NCBI GenBank assembly: GCA_018882785.1
Contig: VERI01000002.1
Location: forward strand, 1-64,000
DNA from: Burkholderiaceae bacterium
GTDB taxonomy: Bacteria; Pseudomonadota; Gammaproteobacteria; Burkholderiales; Burkholderiaceae_A
Length of the DNA stretch: 64,000 bases
Direction: 5' to 3'
Under the pieces are notes generated by a model. It worked only from the letters and a program-made list of their open reading frames with translations, was not told where the DNA came from and did not search any database. Both the position numbers and the translations under genes were made by a program. This document shows, piece after piece, positions 26,573 through 35,816 of the stretch (positions are counted from its first letter, which is position 1; each line of letters opens with the position of its first letter).

Positions 26573-26905
26573 TTAAGATGCGTGATGTTTAATCTGTCCA
26601 CGTCTTTTCTGAACGACGGTCTCCAGCTGACGGTAGATAGCATCAAACGCATCGCGCATGGCCACGTACACGTCCTCGTTTTGGATTCGATTCACCGTGA
26701 GCTCATGGCCTGGCAGGGTGAGGTCAATCACCACCCCGTACGGACGGCCCTGGTGCCGGTGCTTCTGGAGCTGCTCAATGCTCACCCGGCACGACATCAT
26801 CGCCCCGAAGGCATCCTCTAACCTGGATACATGGGAGACTGCATGGGCGTGTAAAGATTCTGACTCTTCCATGCCGCGAAACTGAAGATGAACGGGAGTC
26901 TTCAT
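26573..26905 (-). CDS. hpf: ribosome hibernation promoting factor / RaiA-like protein
   Basis: 110 aa, short HPF/sigma-54-modulation type with the beta-alpha-beta-beta-beta-alpha pattern. VSHVSRLEDAFGAMMSCRVSIEQ (first part) and DVYVAMRDAFDAIYRQLETVVQKRRG match family positions. Short HPFs bind the 30S decoding site and help form inactive 100S particles in stationary phase. The last helix is followed by a basic tail. It is upstream of hsp20 on the same strand with a 79-bp gap. A second, more canonical hpf near rpoN is usual in Betaproteobacteria, so this copy may be specialised. Confidence 0.87.
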   Translation of the reverse strand: MKTPVHLQFRGMEESESLHAHAVSHVSRLEDAFGAMMSCRVSIEQLQKHRHQGRPYGVVIDLTLPGHELTVNRIQNEDVYVAMRDAFDAIYRQLETVVQKRRGQIKHHAS

Positions 26906-26923
26906 GGCGACATGGTGGGCATC

Positions 26924-26944
26924 CGTGGCCTATCGCAGGCCACG
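26924..26944. repeat. inverted repeat downstream of macB-type permease gene
   Basis: Perfect 8-bp arms CGTGGCCT / AGGCCACG with a 5-base loop, 19 bp past the permease stop. No T-run follows. It may mark the 3' end of the macAB transcript. Confidence 0.5.
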
Positions 26945-26962
26945 GCACCTGTGCAGATTCTG

Positions 26963-28186
26963 CTATTCGATGCGCAACGCCTCTACAGGCCGGAGTCTCG
27001 AGGCTTTTGCCGCCGGATACCAGCCAAAGAAGATGCCAATGGCTGCCGAAAAACCAAAGGCCAAGGCAATCGATGAGATTGAGATCTCGACCAATAGCCC
27101 GCTTAGAGAGGCAATCAGCCAGGCCCCCGCAAGACCCAGGGTCACGCCCACGGCCCCACCTGCCAGGCATATCGCCACTGCCTCGATCAGAAACTGACGC
27201 AAGATATCCCTTTGCCGTGCACCAATCGCCATACGAATTCCGATCTCGCGCGTCCGCTCGGTAACACTGACCAACATGATATTCATGATCCCAATCCCCC
27301 CCACCAGAAGCGAGACACCGGCAATCGCCCCAAGCAATATCGCCATCGCACCCGCTGCGATGGCCGCGGTCTGGGCAATTGCAGTGAGATTACGAACAGT
27401 AAAGTCGTTTTCCTGGCCGGGTGCAATGCGGTGACGCACACGCAGGAGATCCGTAAGCTCTGCCTCTGCGGAATTCATCAGCTCCGCCGAGGCCACCTGA
27501 ACAAACAGCAAATTGATACTGCCCGGAAATGTGCTTCGTATTAGCTGCTGTCGGGCAGTGGTTAAGGGAATGAAAACCACATCATCCTGGTCACGGCCAT
27601 CAAGACTCTGGCCCTTACGCGAGAGAATGCCAATGACCGTGAACGGCAGATTACGAATCCGCATGGTCTTGCCAATCGGCTGCTCGTCACCAAACAACTG
27701 CCTGGCAGTGGTCTGACCGATCACTGCAATTCGGGCATTTGACCGAAGGTCCGCCTCAGAGAACAGATCGCCTTCCTCTGGATCCCAGGATCGCGTTGGA
27801 AAATAATCGGGTGTAACCCCCGTGACCATGGCACTCCAGTTCGTATTGCCATATCCCAGCTGAAAAGAGCGCATCACAATTGGCGCTACTCGAATAACAC
27901 CTGCCACTGATGTGGCAGCAGCCGCATCGGAGAGGGTCAGGGTCTGGGCCGCACCCGCGCCAAATCGAATTCCCCCAGAGGTCTGTGAGCCTGGAAACAC
28001 CACCAGCAGGTTACTGCCCATACTGCTGATGCTCTGATTCACTAGGGATTGGGCACCTCGGCCAACTCCCATCATGATGACTACAGCAGAGACACCAATG
28101 ATCACCCCCAGCATCGTAAGTGACGTACGCAGTCGATTGGTGGAGAGGGCCCGCAGCGCCTCTTGAACGACCTGAGGCGCCCTCAT
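26963..28186 (-). CDS. macB: MacB-type ABC transporter permease
   Basis: 407 aa. One N-terminal membrane helix (RTSLTMLGVIIGVSAVVIMMGVG) is followed by a large periplasmic MacB core domain (about 50-270) and three C-terminal FtsX helices containing IGIMNIMLVSVTERTREIGIRMAIGA. MacB systems are tripartite mechanotransmitting exporters working with MacA and a TolC-like channel. In E. coli ATPase and permease are one polypeptide; here they are split, as is common. Its ATG overlaps the ATPase stop by four bases. It is last in the macA-ATPase-permease operon. Substrate unknown; macrolides or peptides are possible. Confidence 0.92.
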   Translation of the reverse strand: MRAPQVVQEALRALSTNRLRTSLTMLGVIIGVSAVVIMMGVGRGAQSLVNQSISSMGSNLLVVFPGSQTSGGIRFGAGAAQTLTLSDAAAATSVAGVIRVAPIVMRSFQLGYGNTNWSAMVTGVTPDYFPTRSWDPEEGDLFSEADLRSNARIAVIGQTTARQLFGDEQPIGKTMRIRNLPFTVIGILSRKGQSLDGRDQDDVVFIPLTTARQQLIRSTFPGSINLLFVQVASAELMNSAEAELTDLLRVRHRIAPGQENDFTVRNLTAIAQTAAIAAGAMAILLGAIAGVSLLVGGIGIMNIMLVSVTERTREIGIRMAIGARQRDILRQFLIEAVAICLAGGAVGVTLGLAGAWLIASLSGLLVEISISSIALAFGFSAAIGIFFGWYPAAKASRLRPVEALRIE

Positions 28187-28905
28187 GCGGCCCCCTTTTC
28201 ACTTAGGCCCTGGGCAACCGAACCATCAAAAATGATGTGACCATCCTTTAGACGAATGAGCCGCTTGCCATAGCGCGCAATATCCTGCTCGTGCGTCACC
28301 AAGACTACGGTGATGGAGTCGTCACGATTCAGGCCTTGTATCAGCCGCATGATGTCCTCAGATGTCGCCGTATCGAGGTTTCCCGTTGGCTCATCGGCCA
28401 ATAGCACCGCAGGGCTCATCACGAGCGCCCGGGCGATTGCGACACGCTGCTGCTGGCCCCCGGAGAGCTGATTCGGAAGACGATCGGCAAAGGCAGCAAG
28501 GCCCATCATGCCCAGTTTGTCTCTGGCAATACGCGCGGCTTCATCACGAGACAACCCCGAATAGATCATCGGTAACGCCACATTGTCGAGCGCAGTCATT
28601 CGCTTCAGAAGATTAAACCCCTGAAAAACAAATCCCAGTCGACGATTTCGAATTCCCGCCAGTTCATCTGGAGATAACCCTGCGACCGACTGGCCATCCA
28701 ACATGTACTGGCCTCGCGTGGGGATATCGAGGCAGCCCAATATATTCATCAGGGTTGATTTACCCGAGCCCGACTGGCCCATCAGACATACAAACTCACC
28801 GGGCATGATATCCAACGAGATACCGTGTAAAACCGGTACAGGCGGTGCGCCAACTGTCTCGTACTGCTTGTGGATATCCGACAGCCGAATCAGGGATTGC
28901 GGCAT
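28183..28905 (-). CDS. MacB-type ABC transporter ATPase
   Basis: 240 aa. Walker A GQSGSGKST, Q-loop region FVFQGFNLL, signature [15 protein letters not shown], Walker B VLLADEPTGNLD, and H-loop VLVTHEQD are all intact. It belongs to the LolD/MacB subclass that drives periplasmic exporters rather than substrate import. Its start is 2 bp after the macA stop and its end overlaps the permease start, which indicates tight coupling. Confidence 0.95.
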   Translation of the reverse strand: MPQSLIRLSDIHKQYETVGAPPVPVLHGISLDIMPGEFVCLMGQSGSGKSTLMNILGCLDIPTRGQYMLDGQSVAGLSPDELAGIRNRRLGFVFQGFNLLKRMTALDNVALPMIYSGLSRDEAARIARDKLGMMGLAAFADRLPNQLSGGQQQRVAIARALVMSPAVLLADEPTGNLDTATSEDIMRLIQGLNRDDSITVVLVTHEQDIARYGKRLIRLKDGHIIFDGSVAQGLSEKGAA

Positions 28906-28907
28906 GG

Positions 28908-30068
28908 CTAGAACATCCGGAATCGGAATCCGCTGGTCTGACTATTGTTCGTGGCGGCGACAGCCCGGGTGACTACCTCATCACCTTCTGCCAGCCCCTC
29001 AAGCACTTCGGTAAACCGTCCATCCGTGATTCCGATCTTGATCTCCTTGGGCACGAGGCTGCCGCCACTGCCCACCATGTGAATCTTCGGCTGACCCGAA
29101 GGACGACGCCCCTTCTCGGGAGGCGATGGCGTAACAGCAGGCGCACCATCGGAAGCATCTGGTGGACGAAACCGCAATGCTGCAGACGGGACGCGCAGCA
29201 CGCGCTCTTTCCGATTGGTGATGATCGATACCTGCGCAGTCATGCCTGGCAGTAAAACACCATCCTTATTATCAACATCAATCACGACGTTATAAGTCAC
29301 AACATTCTGCTGGGTCGTTGGATTGAGCCTCACCATTCGGACCTGCGCCGAAAACTCCTGCTCTCGGAACGCATCCACAGTGAAACGAACCGGCTGGCCA
29401 GCCTTGATCGCACCCACATCAGCCTCTGATACCGAAGTATCAATTTGCATGCGACGCAAATCGCGTGCAATTTGGAACAGTGTTGGCGTCTGAAAACTCG
29501 CCGCAACGGTCTGACCCACATCAATACCGCGATTGACAACAATGCCGTCAATTGGCGAACGCACCATGCTATAGCCCAGGTTTGTCTTGTCGCGAGAGAG
29601 CTGTGCCTCGATCTGCAGCACCTGGGCCCGGGCGGTCTCGACATCTTTGCGCAGACTATCGAGTGCCCCATCCGAAACAAACCCACGGGCCTTGAGATTC
29701 TCGTTACGCTTGAGCGCCAGTTCAGCGTTATTGGCCACCGCCCTCGCAGATGAAAGATTCGCCTCGGACTGTCGAATCTGCGCCTGCAGGATGGCGGGAT
29801 CCAGCTCTGCCAGCAGCTGGCCCGCCTTCACAGGCTGATTAAAGTCGGCATGCAGTCGCAAGACCGTGCCGGAGATCTGGGTGCCCACATTGACCAGTTC
29901 GACTGGATTCAAGGTCCCGTTGGCCGCGACCCGCTGAACAATCGATCCCTGATCCACCTTGGCGGTGACCCACTTCGGCTTTTCAGAGGCGGGCAGCCCC
30001 CACCAGACCGCCCCCGCGACCACGACCAGAACCAGGGCGCCAACTCCAAGAATTTTGAGGGATTTCAT
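28908..30068 (-). CDS. macA: MacA-type periplasmic adaptor (membrane fusion) protein
   Basis: 386 aa from the ATG at 30068. The N-terminal signal-anchor (SLKILGVGALVLVVVAGAVWWGL) is followed by a lipoyl-like half (VAANGTLNPVELVNVGTQISGTV), a coiled-coil hairpin (about 100-170), the second lipoyl half (YSMVRSPIDGIVVNRGIDVGQTV), beta-barrel and membrane-proximal domains. It bridges the MacB pump and an outer-membrane channel; no tolC-like gene is in the window. The frame extends 11 residues upstream, but the hydrophobic anchor fits the internal ATG. It diverges from the PQQ dehydrogenase gene across 200 bp in which I see no clear operator. Confidence 0.93.
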   Translation of the reverse strand: MKSLKILGVGALVLVVVAGAVWWGLPASEKPKWVTAKVDQGSIVQRVAANGTLNPVELVNVGTQISGTVLRLHADFNQPVKAGQLLAELDPAILQAQIRQSEANLSSARAVANNAELALKRNENLKARGFVSDGALDSLRKDVETARAQVLQIEAQLSRDKTNLGYSMVRSPIDGIVVNRGIDVGQTVAASFQTPTLFQIARDLRRMQIDTSVSEADVGAIKAGQPVRFTVDAFREQEFSAQVRMVRLNPTTQQNVVTYNVVIDVDNKDGVLLPGMTAQVSIITNRKERVLRVPSAALRFRPPDASDGAPAVTPSPPEKGRRPSGQPKIHMVGSGGSLVPKEIKIGITDGRFTEVLEGLAEGDEVVTRAVAATNNSQTSGFRFRMF

Positions 30069-30269
30069 ACGAGAATCAGAAGGGATATCGAAGCTTGCCA
30101 CAGGCCAGCATTTTTGCGCTGCATAAGGTGGGGATTTTCCCTGATTTCAAGCACTTACGCCAGTCGTTTGCTGCGTTGCATATAGATCCTCTACCGCCCA
30201 CAGTCATCTAATCTGAGATGCCCCACTTGCGGGCATTTACAAGAACAGCGCACGCGCCAAGGAGACGTC

Positions 30270-31562
30270 ATGAAATTCACCAAAATCGCCGCAGGCCTCA
30301 TTGTTGCAGGGCTCGCCTCTGCGACATTTGCCCAGGCAAGGCCCGATAACCTCAGTACCCTTAAGCAGTTTAAAGTCGCCACCACAGACCTGAACATTCC
30401 GGTGGTGCCGCAAGAGGGAAAAAATGCAGCAGCCATTCGCGAAAACCTGAAAAAGGTCAAGCTGCCCCCTGGATTTAAAATCGACCTGTTTGCGGTTGTA
30501 CCGGACGCCCGGCACATGGCGGTTGCACCCTCAACCAACATGCTTTTTGTCGGAACGCGCAAGACGACCGTATGGGCCGTCACCGATCGCAACAGTGACG
30601 GAGTAGCGGACGAAGTTAAATCGTTTGCCCCATCGCTCAAGTTCACCAATCCGAATGCGGTCTGCTGGACCAAGGATGGTTTTCTGCTCGTAGTCGAGCA
30701 CAACCGCGTGCTGAATTTCCCGGCGGCGGAGTTTTTCTATGAGGGCCCGGATGTTGCGGTGATCGAGGTTGTTCCGCAAGGGAAACTGATCCCCGTCGAA
30801 GAGGAATCGTTTAATCACGGTGCCCGTACCTGTCGAATCGGTAATGACGGCAAGCTCTACGTCACGCTCGGCCAGCCCTATAACGTGCAGCCGAAAGAGA
30901 AAGTCGCCCTCTACGAAAAAATCGGTATTGGCGGCATCGTCCGAATGAATGCCTTTGATGGCAGCCAGCGCGAAGTTGTTGCGGTTGGCATTCGTAACTC
31001 AGTCGGCATGGATATCAATCCCAAAAATGGCGCCGTCTGGTTCACCGACAACCAGACCGATGGCATGGGCGATGACACGCCTCCGGGAGAACTCAACCGG
31101 GTGAGCAGGACCGGCGAGCACTTTGGCTATCCGTTCATCCACGGCAATAACGTGCAAATCGCGGGTACAGCAGCTGCCCCTGACCTCAAGGGCATGAAAG
31201 CGCCGGAGAAGTGGACCAAGCCGCTCGTTGAGTTCCCCGCCCACCAGGCACAGCTGGGAATGACGTTTTACACCGGCAATAAGTTTCCCGCGAAGTATCG
31301 CGGAGGGGTCTTCGTTGCAGCCCACGGCTCTTGGAACCGGACCAAACCAACCGGCGCAGAGGTCCAGTTTGTACCTGTGAACGCAGATGGTAGTGTCGGC
31401 AAGATGGAGGTCTTCGCATCCGGATTCTTGGATCCAGATACCGGCCTTTATCGCGGTCGGCCCGTAGATGTTGCTGTCATGAAAGACGGGTCCATGCTGG
31501 TCTCTGACGACTTTGCTGGCGCCATCTATCGGATCAGCTACGTCGGCGAAGACAAGAAGTAA
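30270..31562 (+). CDS. periplasmic PQQ-type sugar/sorbosone dehydrogenase
   Basis: 430 aa with a Sec signal peptide (MKFTKIAAGLIVAGLASATFAQA). The body is a six-bladed propeller of the soluble glucose/L-sorbosone dehydrogenase family. Visible blade motifs are VAPSTNMLFVGTRK, NPKNGAVWFTDNQTDGMGDD, GGVFVAAHGSWNRTKPTGAEV and PVDVAVMKDGSMLVSDDFAGAIYRISY. Family members oxidise an aldose or related sugar using PQQ and pass electrons to a cytochrome c or dye; some members of the fold do not bind PQQ, so the cofactor is inferred. AAGGAG precedes the ATG. It is followed by a c-type cytochrome and a TonB receptor resembling the PQQ importer PqqU, which strengthens the PQQ assignment. Confidence 0.85.
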   Translation: MKFTKIAAGLIVAGLASATFAQARPDNLSTLKQFKVATTDLNIPVVPQEGKNAAAIRENLKKVKLPPGFKIDLFAVVPDARHMAVAPSTNMLFVGTRKTTVWAVTDRNSDGVADEVKSFAPSLKFTNPNAVCWTKDGFLLVVEHNRVLNFPAAEFFYEGPDVAVIEVVPQGKLIPVEEESFNHGARTCRIGNDGKLYVTLGQPYNVQPKEKVALYEKIGIGGIVRMNAFDGSQREVVAVGIRNSVGMDINPKNGAVWFTDNQTDGMGDDTPPGELNRVSRTGEHFGYPFIHGNNVQIAGTAAAPDLKGMKAPEKWTKPLVEFPAHQAQLGMTFYTGNKFPAKYRGGVFVAAHGSWNRTKPTGAEVQFVPVNADGSVGKMEVFASGFLDPDTGLYRGRPVDVAVMKDGSMLVSDDFAGAIYRISYVGEDKK

Positions 31563-31584
31563 TCTCTCTGACACTTCATGATTG

Positions 31585-31609
31585 AAGGGGGGGCAGCAAT
31601 GCCCCCCTT
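31585..31609 (+). terminator. hairpin between the PQQ dehydrogenase and cytochrome genes
   Basis: A G-rich arm pairs with GCCCCCCTT over about nine bases with one bulged G. The 3' side is only weakly T-rich (TTGTGTTGTG), so it may attenuate transcription into the cytochrome gene rather than stop it fully. Confidence 0.55.
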
Positions 31610-31641
31610 GTGTTGTGAGCCTTTGAATTAAGAACTTGGCC

Positions 31642-31965
31642 ATGAAATCAAAATTGCTACTGTCGGGACTTCTTGTCTGTTTATCGCTTCACGATCTCTC
31701 ACATGCGGCAGGAGATCCCCAGACCGGCAGAGCCAAAGCACAGTCCTGTGTGGTTTGTCATGGACCCATGGGAATTTCAGTAAATCCTGGTGCACCCCAT
31801 CTCGCCGGCCAGCCCGCGGTCTATCTGATTGAGCAGATGCAAGACTTTCGAAGCGGAAAACGCCAGAACCCGGTGATGTCCGTCATTGCGAAGCCGCTCA
31901 GCGATCGCGATATCCAAGACCTGGCTGCCTGGTATGCCTCCATTGAGATTCAGATCAAGCAGTGA
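31642..31965 (+). CDS. small periplasmic cytochrome c
   Basis: 107 aa with a signal peptide (MKSKLLLSGLLVCLSLHDLSHA) and a single class I heme site CVVCH. A likely axial methionine lies in NPVMSVIA, and the C-terminal helix DIQDLAAWYASI is typical of one cytochrome c4/c5-like domain. An upstream TTG is in frame, but the ATG at 31642 fits the signal peptide. It lies between the PQQ dehydrogenase gene and the TonB receptor gene and is the obvious candidate electron acceptor of the dehydrogenase; this pairing is an inference. Confidence 0.9.
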   Translation: MKSKLLLSGLLVCLSLHDLSHAAGDPQTGRAKAQSCVVCHGPMGISVNPGAPHLAGQPAVYLIEQMQDFRSGKRQNPVMSVIAKPLSDRDIQDLAAWYASIEIQIKQ

Positions 31966-31975
31966 AAGCCTGCCG

Positions 31976-34108
31976 ATGAAAACCTGCAGATCACTTGTAC
32001 GATGGCTCTCCATGCGTAGCGGACTGCTCCAAATCGCAGCCGCAGGCATGCTGGCGTTTGGCGTGATCTCCGTAAACGCACAGGCACTCGAGGATGTGGT
32101 GGTCTCCGCAAGTCGGTCTGAGCAGCGCAGCTTTGACGCGCCCGGTTCAATCCAGGCAGTGGGTCGAGACGTGATCGAGTCTCGTGGGGCTCAGATCAAT
32201 ATCAGCGAGGCGTTGGCAGAGATACCCGGAATCTACATTGCCAATCGAAATAATTTTTCTCAGGACCTTCAGATATCGATCCGGGGATTCGGGTCACGGG
32301 CGCCATTTGGGGTTCGCGGCGTAAGGCTACTGATTGATGGAATTCCCCAGACCCTGCCGGACGGCCAAGGCCAGTCATCTCAATTCGCCCTGACCTCTGC
32401 GGAAAGAATCGAAGTGCTCAAGGGCCCGCTTTCCCTGCTGTACGGCAACGCCGCTGGTGGCGTCGTTCAGGTATTCACCCGCAGCCCGGGAGAGCGGCCA
32501 GAATTCTCAGCGACTGGCTATCTTGGCAGCGATGGGCTTGCGCGTTCAAGCCTTCAGTACGCTGAGAAACGGGGGCGTTATGGATTTGTCGCTGATCTCT
32601 CCGCACTCGAGAGTGAGGGGTTTCGGAGCTACAGCGAGGCGAGCCGTCGGCATTTCAATGGCAAGCTGGATATTGCCGGCGATCAGAGCAAGACGAGCAT
32701 CACGACCAATATTCTGCGGAATCAATCCCAAGAGCCTGGGTCACTCACGCGCTCCGAATTTCAGTCCAACCCATTCCAGGCGGTTGCCGCCAACATCACC
32801 AATCGCTATGGAAAGACATTCGAACAAGGATCGCTGGGCCTGTCCCACGAGTCCACATTAAATACAGAACAGAAACTTGGCATGCGCGCCTATTGGGGCT
32901 ATCGCAACCTAGACAATCCCCTTGCAGCTGCAAATTCTGCAACGGGCTTTAGCATGATTGACCGGACCTTTTTCGGATTGGGTCTCAGCCTGCAGCAGCG
33001 TTCAACACTCGCCGGAATGCCCATGGTCACGGTATTTGGACTCGAGACTGATGCGGTCAACGATCATCGAACCGCGCGCCAGAACCAAGCGGGTGTCGCG
33101 GCCGGTGCGTTGGGCCGGGATGAGAAGAATCTTGCCCGTAACAACGACGCCAGTGTCCAGTCCCAGATCCTGATGAACGACCAGACCACAGCCACCCTGG
33201 GGCTGCGCGCGAGCCGCGTGGAATTAGAGGTCAGGGATCAGTTCCTTGCCGATGGAAATGGATCTGGCCGCCGGGCGTATACGGGAGTCTCGCCCGTAGC
33301 CGGACTAACAAGGCATCTGTCTCCCGCCCTGAATGTATTTGTTCAAATGGGCCGGGGGTTTGAGACGCCCACCCTGAACGAGGTGCTCTACTCCCCGAAC
33401 GGTGCGGCAACACCCACGAACAATTTCACGTCAGCAATCTCTGCTGCCCGAAGCCAGCAGACAGAAATCGGGCTGAAATGGCGTCCTGATCCAACCACAC
33501 GGCTCGATGCCTCGCTATTCCAGGCCAACACCCGAGACGACATCGTTCCTTACTACCTATCGACATCATCATCGGCCTGGCAGAACGCCGATACGCGACG
33601 TGTCGGGGCGGAGCTGTCTGCATTGACGATCATGGAGCAGGTCTGGGCGCTGCGTGCCGCACTATCTGTCATTGATGCCACCTATCGCGAGACCATCAAT
33701 ACCGTGCGCGCCACCACCACAACTTTGGTTCCTGTCAGCGCCGGCAATACGATGCCCGGGGTGCCAAAGACACGCGCGTTCTTTGAGCTCGCCTGGCGCT
33801 CATCCGGCTGGATGCAGCGGCCGTCTGGTAATTTTTCCGAGGGGGGCATTGAACTCATGGCCGTCGGAGATATGCAGGCCAACTCCGCAAATACGGAACG
33901 GGCATCCGGCTACGAAATCGTCAACGCACGACTCGCCACACATTTCCGCAAAGACGCCCAGACACTCAGCCTGTATGCCCGCATCGATAATCTCTTAGAC
34001 CGCCGATATGTCGGGTCACTTGTTGCGGACCAGGCTTTTCTTCGGTTCTACGAGCCCGGGGCGCCGCGCAGCTGGCTGCTCGGAATACGCTATAGCCTGC
34101 AGATGTAA
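31976..34108 (+). CDS. TonB-dependent receptor resembling PqqU/YncD
   Basis: 710 aa from the ATG at 31976, which lies 10 bp after the cytochrome stop. A signal peptide ends near NAQA, followed by a TonB-box-like EDVVVSASR. The plug domain (about 45-165) reads INISEALAEIPGIYIANRNN, QDLQISIRGFGSRAPFGVRG and DGIPQTLPDGQGQ. The barrel contains GRGFETPTLNEV and ends with ARIDNLLDRRYVGS, FYEPGAPRSW and a final aromatic-rich strand. From memory these stretches closely match E. coli YncD, now named PqqU, the outer-membrane importer of the cofactor PQQ. An iron-siderophore or copper receptor is the alternative, but the PQQ-type dehydrogenase two genes upstream favours PQQ uptake. Confidence 0.85.
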   Translation: MKTCRSLVRWLSMRSGLLQIAAAGMLAFGVISVNAQALEDVVVSASRSEQRSFDAPGSIQAVGRDVIESRGAQINISEALAEIPGIYIANRNNFSQDLQISIRGFGSRAPFGVRGVRLLIDGIPQTLPDGQGQSSQFALTSAERIEVLKGPLSLLYGNAAGGVVQVFTRSPGERPEFSATGYLGSDGLARSSLQYAEKRGRYGFVADLSALESEGFRSYSEASRRHFNGKLDIAGDQSKTSITTNILRNQSQEPGSLTRSEFQSNPFQAVAANITNRYGKTFEQGSLGLSHESTLNTEQKLGMRAYWGYRNLDNPLAAANSATGFSMIDRTFFGLGLSLQQRSTLAGMPMVTVFGLETDAVNDHRTARQNQAGVAAGALGRDEKNLARNNDASVQSQILMNDQTTATLGLRASRVELEVRDQFLADGNGSGRRAYTGVSPVAGLTRHLSPALNVFVQMGRGFETPTLNEVLYSPNGAATPTNNFTSAISAARSQQTEIGLKWRPDPTTRLDASLFQANTRDDIVPYYLSTSSSAWQNADTRRVGAELSALTIMEQVWALRAALSVIDATYRETINTVRATTTTLVPVSAGNTMPGVPKTRAFFELAWRSSGWMQRPSGNFSEGGIELMAVGDMQANSANTERASGYEIVNARLATHFRKDAQTLSLYARIDNLLDRRYVGSLVADQAFLRFYEPGAPRSWLLGIRYSLQM

Positions 34109-34163
34109 ACCCATCGTTCACACCAAAAGCGTATGTCGCCCTTTGGTCCGCACCAGGCCAGGG

Positions 34164-35765
34164 CTAGGCCAGCTCCTCATACAGCGGCAGGGTAAGGAAC
34201 TCAGAAAATTCCTCGCTGGTCGACATCTGCTCAAAGATCTTGGCTGCACGCTCATAGGTTGTTGTATCGGTCGTGCCGCCTGAGGTGATACTGGCCTTGA
34301 CCTTATCAAGTTCCTGGGGGATCAGACCACGGACGAGTTCTGCCGTAATCTTCGTGCCATCTTCCAGCTTGCCCTTTGGCGAGCGAATCCACTGCCAGAC
34401 CTGGGAGCGGGAAATCTCAGCAGTGGCAGCATCTTCCATCAGGTTATGAATCGGCACACAGCCATTGCCCGCCAGCCATGAGCCCAGGTAATGGATGCCC
34501 ACATTGATGTTCATGCGCAGGCCCGCCTCGGAAATTGGCGTCTCAGGGGCAAAATTCAGGAGGTCGGCAGCGGAGACAGCGACATCTGGCCGTTGTTTAT
34601 CAATCTGATTCGGCCGATCGCCCAGGACCGCAACGAACTCCTTCATCGCAGCCTCCACCAGGCCAGGATGCGCAACCCAGCCACCGTCGTAGCCATCAGT
34701 TGCATCCCGTTTTTTATCATTGATGATGCCCTGCATGGCCACAGCGTTTTTCTCTGGATCATTTTTAATTGGAATTAGCGCACTCATGCCACCAATGGCA
34801 GGCGCGTTGCGCCTGTGACAGGTCTTCAGCAACAGCAGTGCATAGGCCCGCATAAAGGGGGCCGTCATCGTGACCTTGGCGCGGTCCGCCAGGCAGAAAT
34901 TTCTATCCACTTTGAACTTCTTGATGCATGAAAAGATGTAATCCCAGCGGCCAGCATTTAAGCCAGCGCTATGCTCACGCAGCTCGAACAAAATCTCGTC
35001 CATCTCAAAGGCTGCAGTAATTGTCTCAATGAGCACGGTGGCCTTGATCGTGCCACGGGCCAGACCAAGTTCAGCCTCACACATGGAGAGAATGTCATTC
35101 CACAGCCGCGCCTCCTGATGGCTTTCAATTTTCGGCAGATAGAAATACGGGCCCGAGCCCCGAGCGATTAACTCATGGGCATTGTTGTAGAGGTATACGG
35201 CGAGATCAAAAATGCCCCCCGAGACCCGACGGCCATTGACCAGCACATGCTTCTCGTCCAAATGCCAGCCCCGAGGCCGCACCAGGAGCACAGCGGTTTT
35301 GTCATTAAGTTTGTAATGCTTTCCATTCTGCTCAAGGCTGATGGTGCGCCGGATTGCATCACGTAAATTGATTTGGCCTTGGACCTGATTATGCCAACTG
35401 GGCGCGTTCGAATCCTCGAAATCAGCCATGAAAGAATCGGCACCCGAATTCAACGCGTTGATCACCATCTTACGCTCCACTGGGCCTGTGATCTCCACAC
35501 GCCGGCAGAGCAAATCCTGGGGAAGCTTGCTGATGGTCCAATCTGTGTCACGAACGGAGGCAGTGTATTTCTGAAAATCTGGCCTCAGACCAAGATCGAA
35601 ACGCTCGGCAACCAGGCGACGCGCCTCTAGCATTTCCTGGCGTCGATGTTCAAAAGAACGATGCAATCGGGCGACCAGTGCGAGAGCGCCATGACTTAAG
35701 ACCTGGGAATATTCGGGGGTGATCTCAGCAGTGATTTCAACGCCAGAGGGAAGACGATCAGACAT
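34164..35765 (-). CDS. aceB: malate synthase A
   Basis: 533 aa, the usual length of the A isoform. It condenses glyoxylate with acetyl-CoA to malate, the second step of the glyoxylate shunt. Conserved regions are GADSFMADFEDSNAPSW, VLLVRPRGWHLDEKH, PYFYLPKIESHQEARLWN, ATVLIETITAAFEMDEIL, GRWDYIFSCIKK and GGMSALIPIKND. The start is supported by GGAG 7 bp upstream. The 51-bp AT-rich gap upstream separates it from the HAD gene on the same strand. Isocitrate lyase (aceA) is 2.4 kb away rather than adjacent. Confidence 0.97.
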   Translation of the reverse strand: MSDRLPSGVEITAEITPEYSQVLSHGALALVARLHRSFEHRRQEMLEARRLVAERFDLGLRPDFQKYTASVRDTDWTISKLPQDLLCRRVEITGPVERKMVINALNSGADSFMADFEDSNAPSWHNQVQGQINLRDAIRRTISLEQNGKHYKLNDKTAVLLVRPRGWHLDEKHVLVNGRRVSGGIFDLAVYLYNNAHELIARGSGPYFYLPKIESHQEARLWNDILSMCEAELGLARGTIKATVLIETITAAFEMDEILFELREHSAGLNAGRWDYIFSCIKKFKVDRNFCLADRAKVTMTAPFMRAYALLLLKTCHRRNAPAIGGMSALIPIKNDPEKNAVAMQGIINDKKRDATDGYDGGWVAHPGLVEAAMKEFVAVLGDRPNQIDKQRPDVAVSAADLLNFAPETPISEAGLRMNINVGIHYLGSWLAGNGCVPIHNLMEDAATAEISRSQVWQWIRSPKGKLEDGTKITAELVRGLIPQELDKVKASITSGGTTDTTTYERAAKIFEQMSTSEEFSEFLTLPLYEELA

Positions 35766-35816
35766 AACTTACTCCATTAAAAATAATTTTTTCTTCTTTA
35801 AAACTTCATTATGTTT

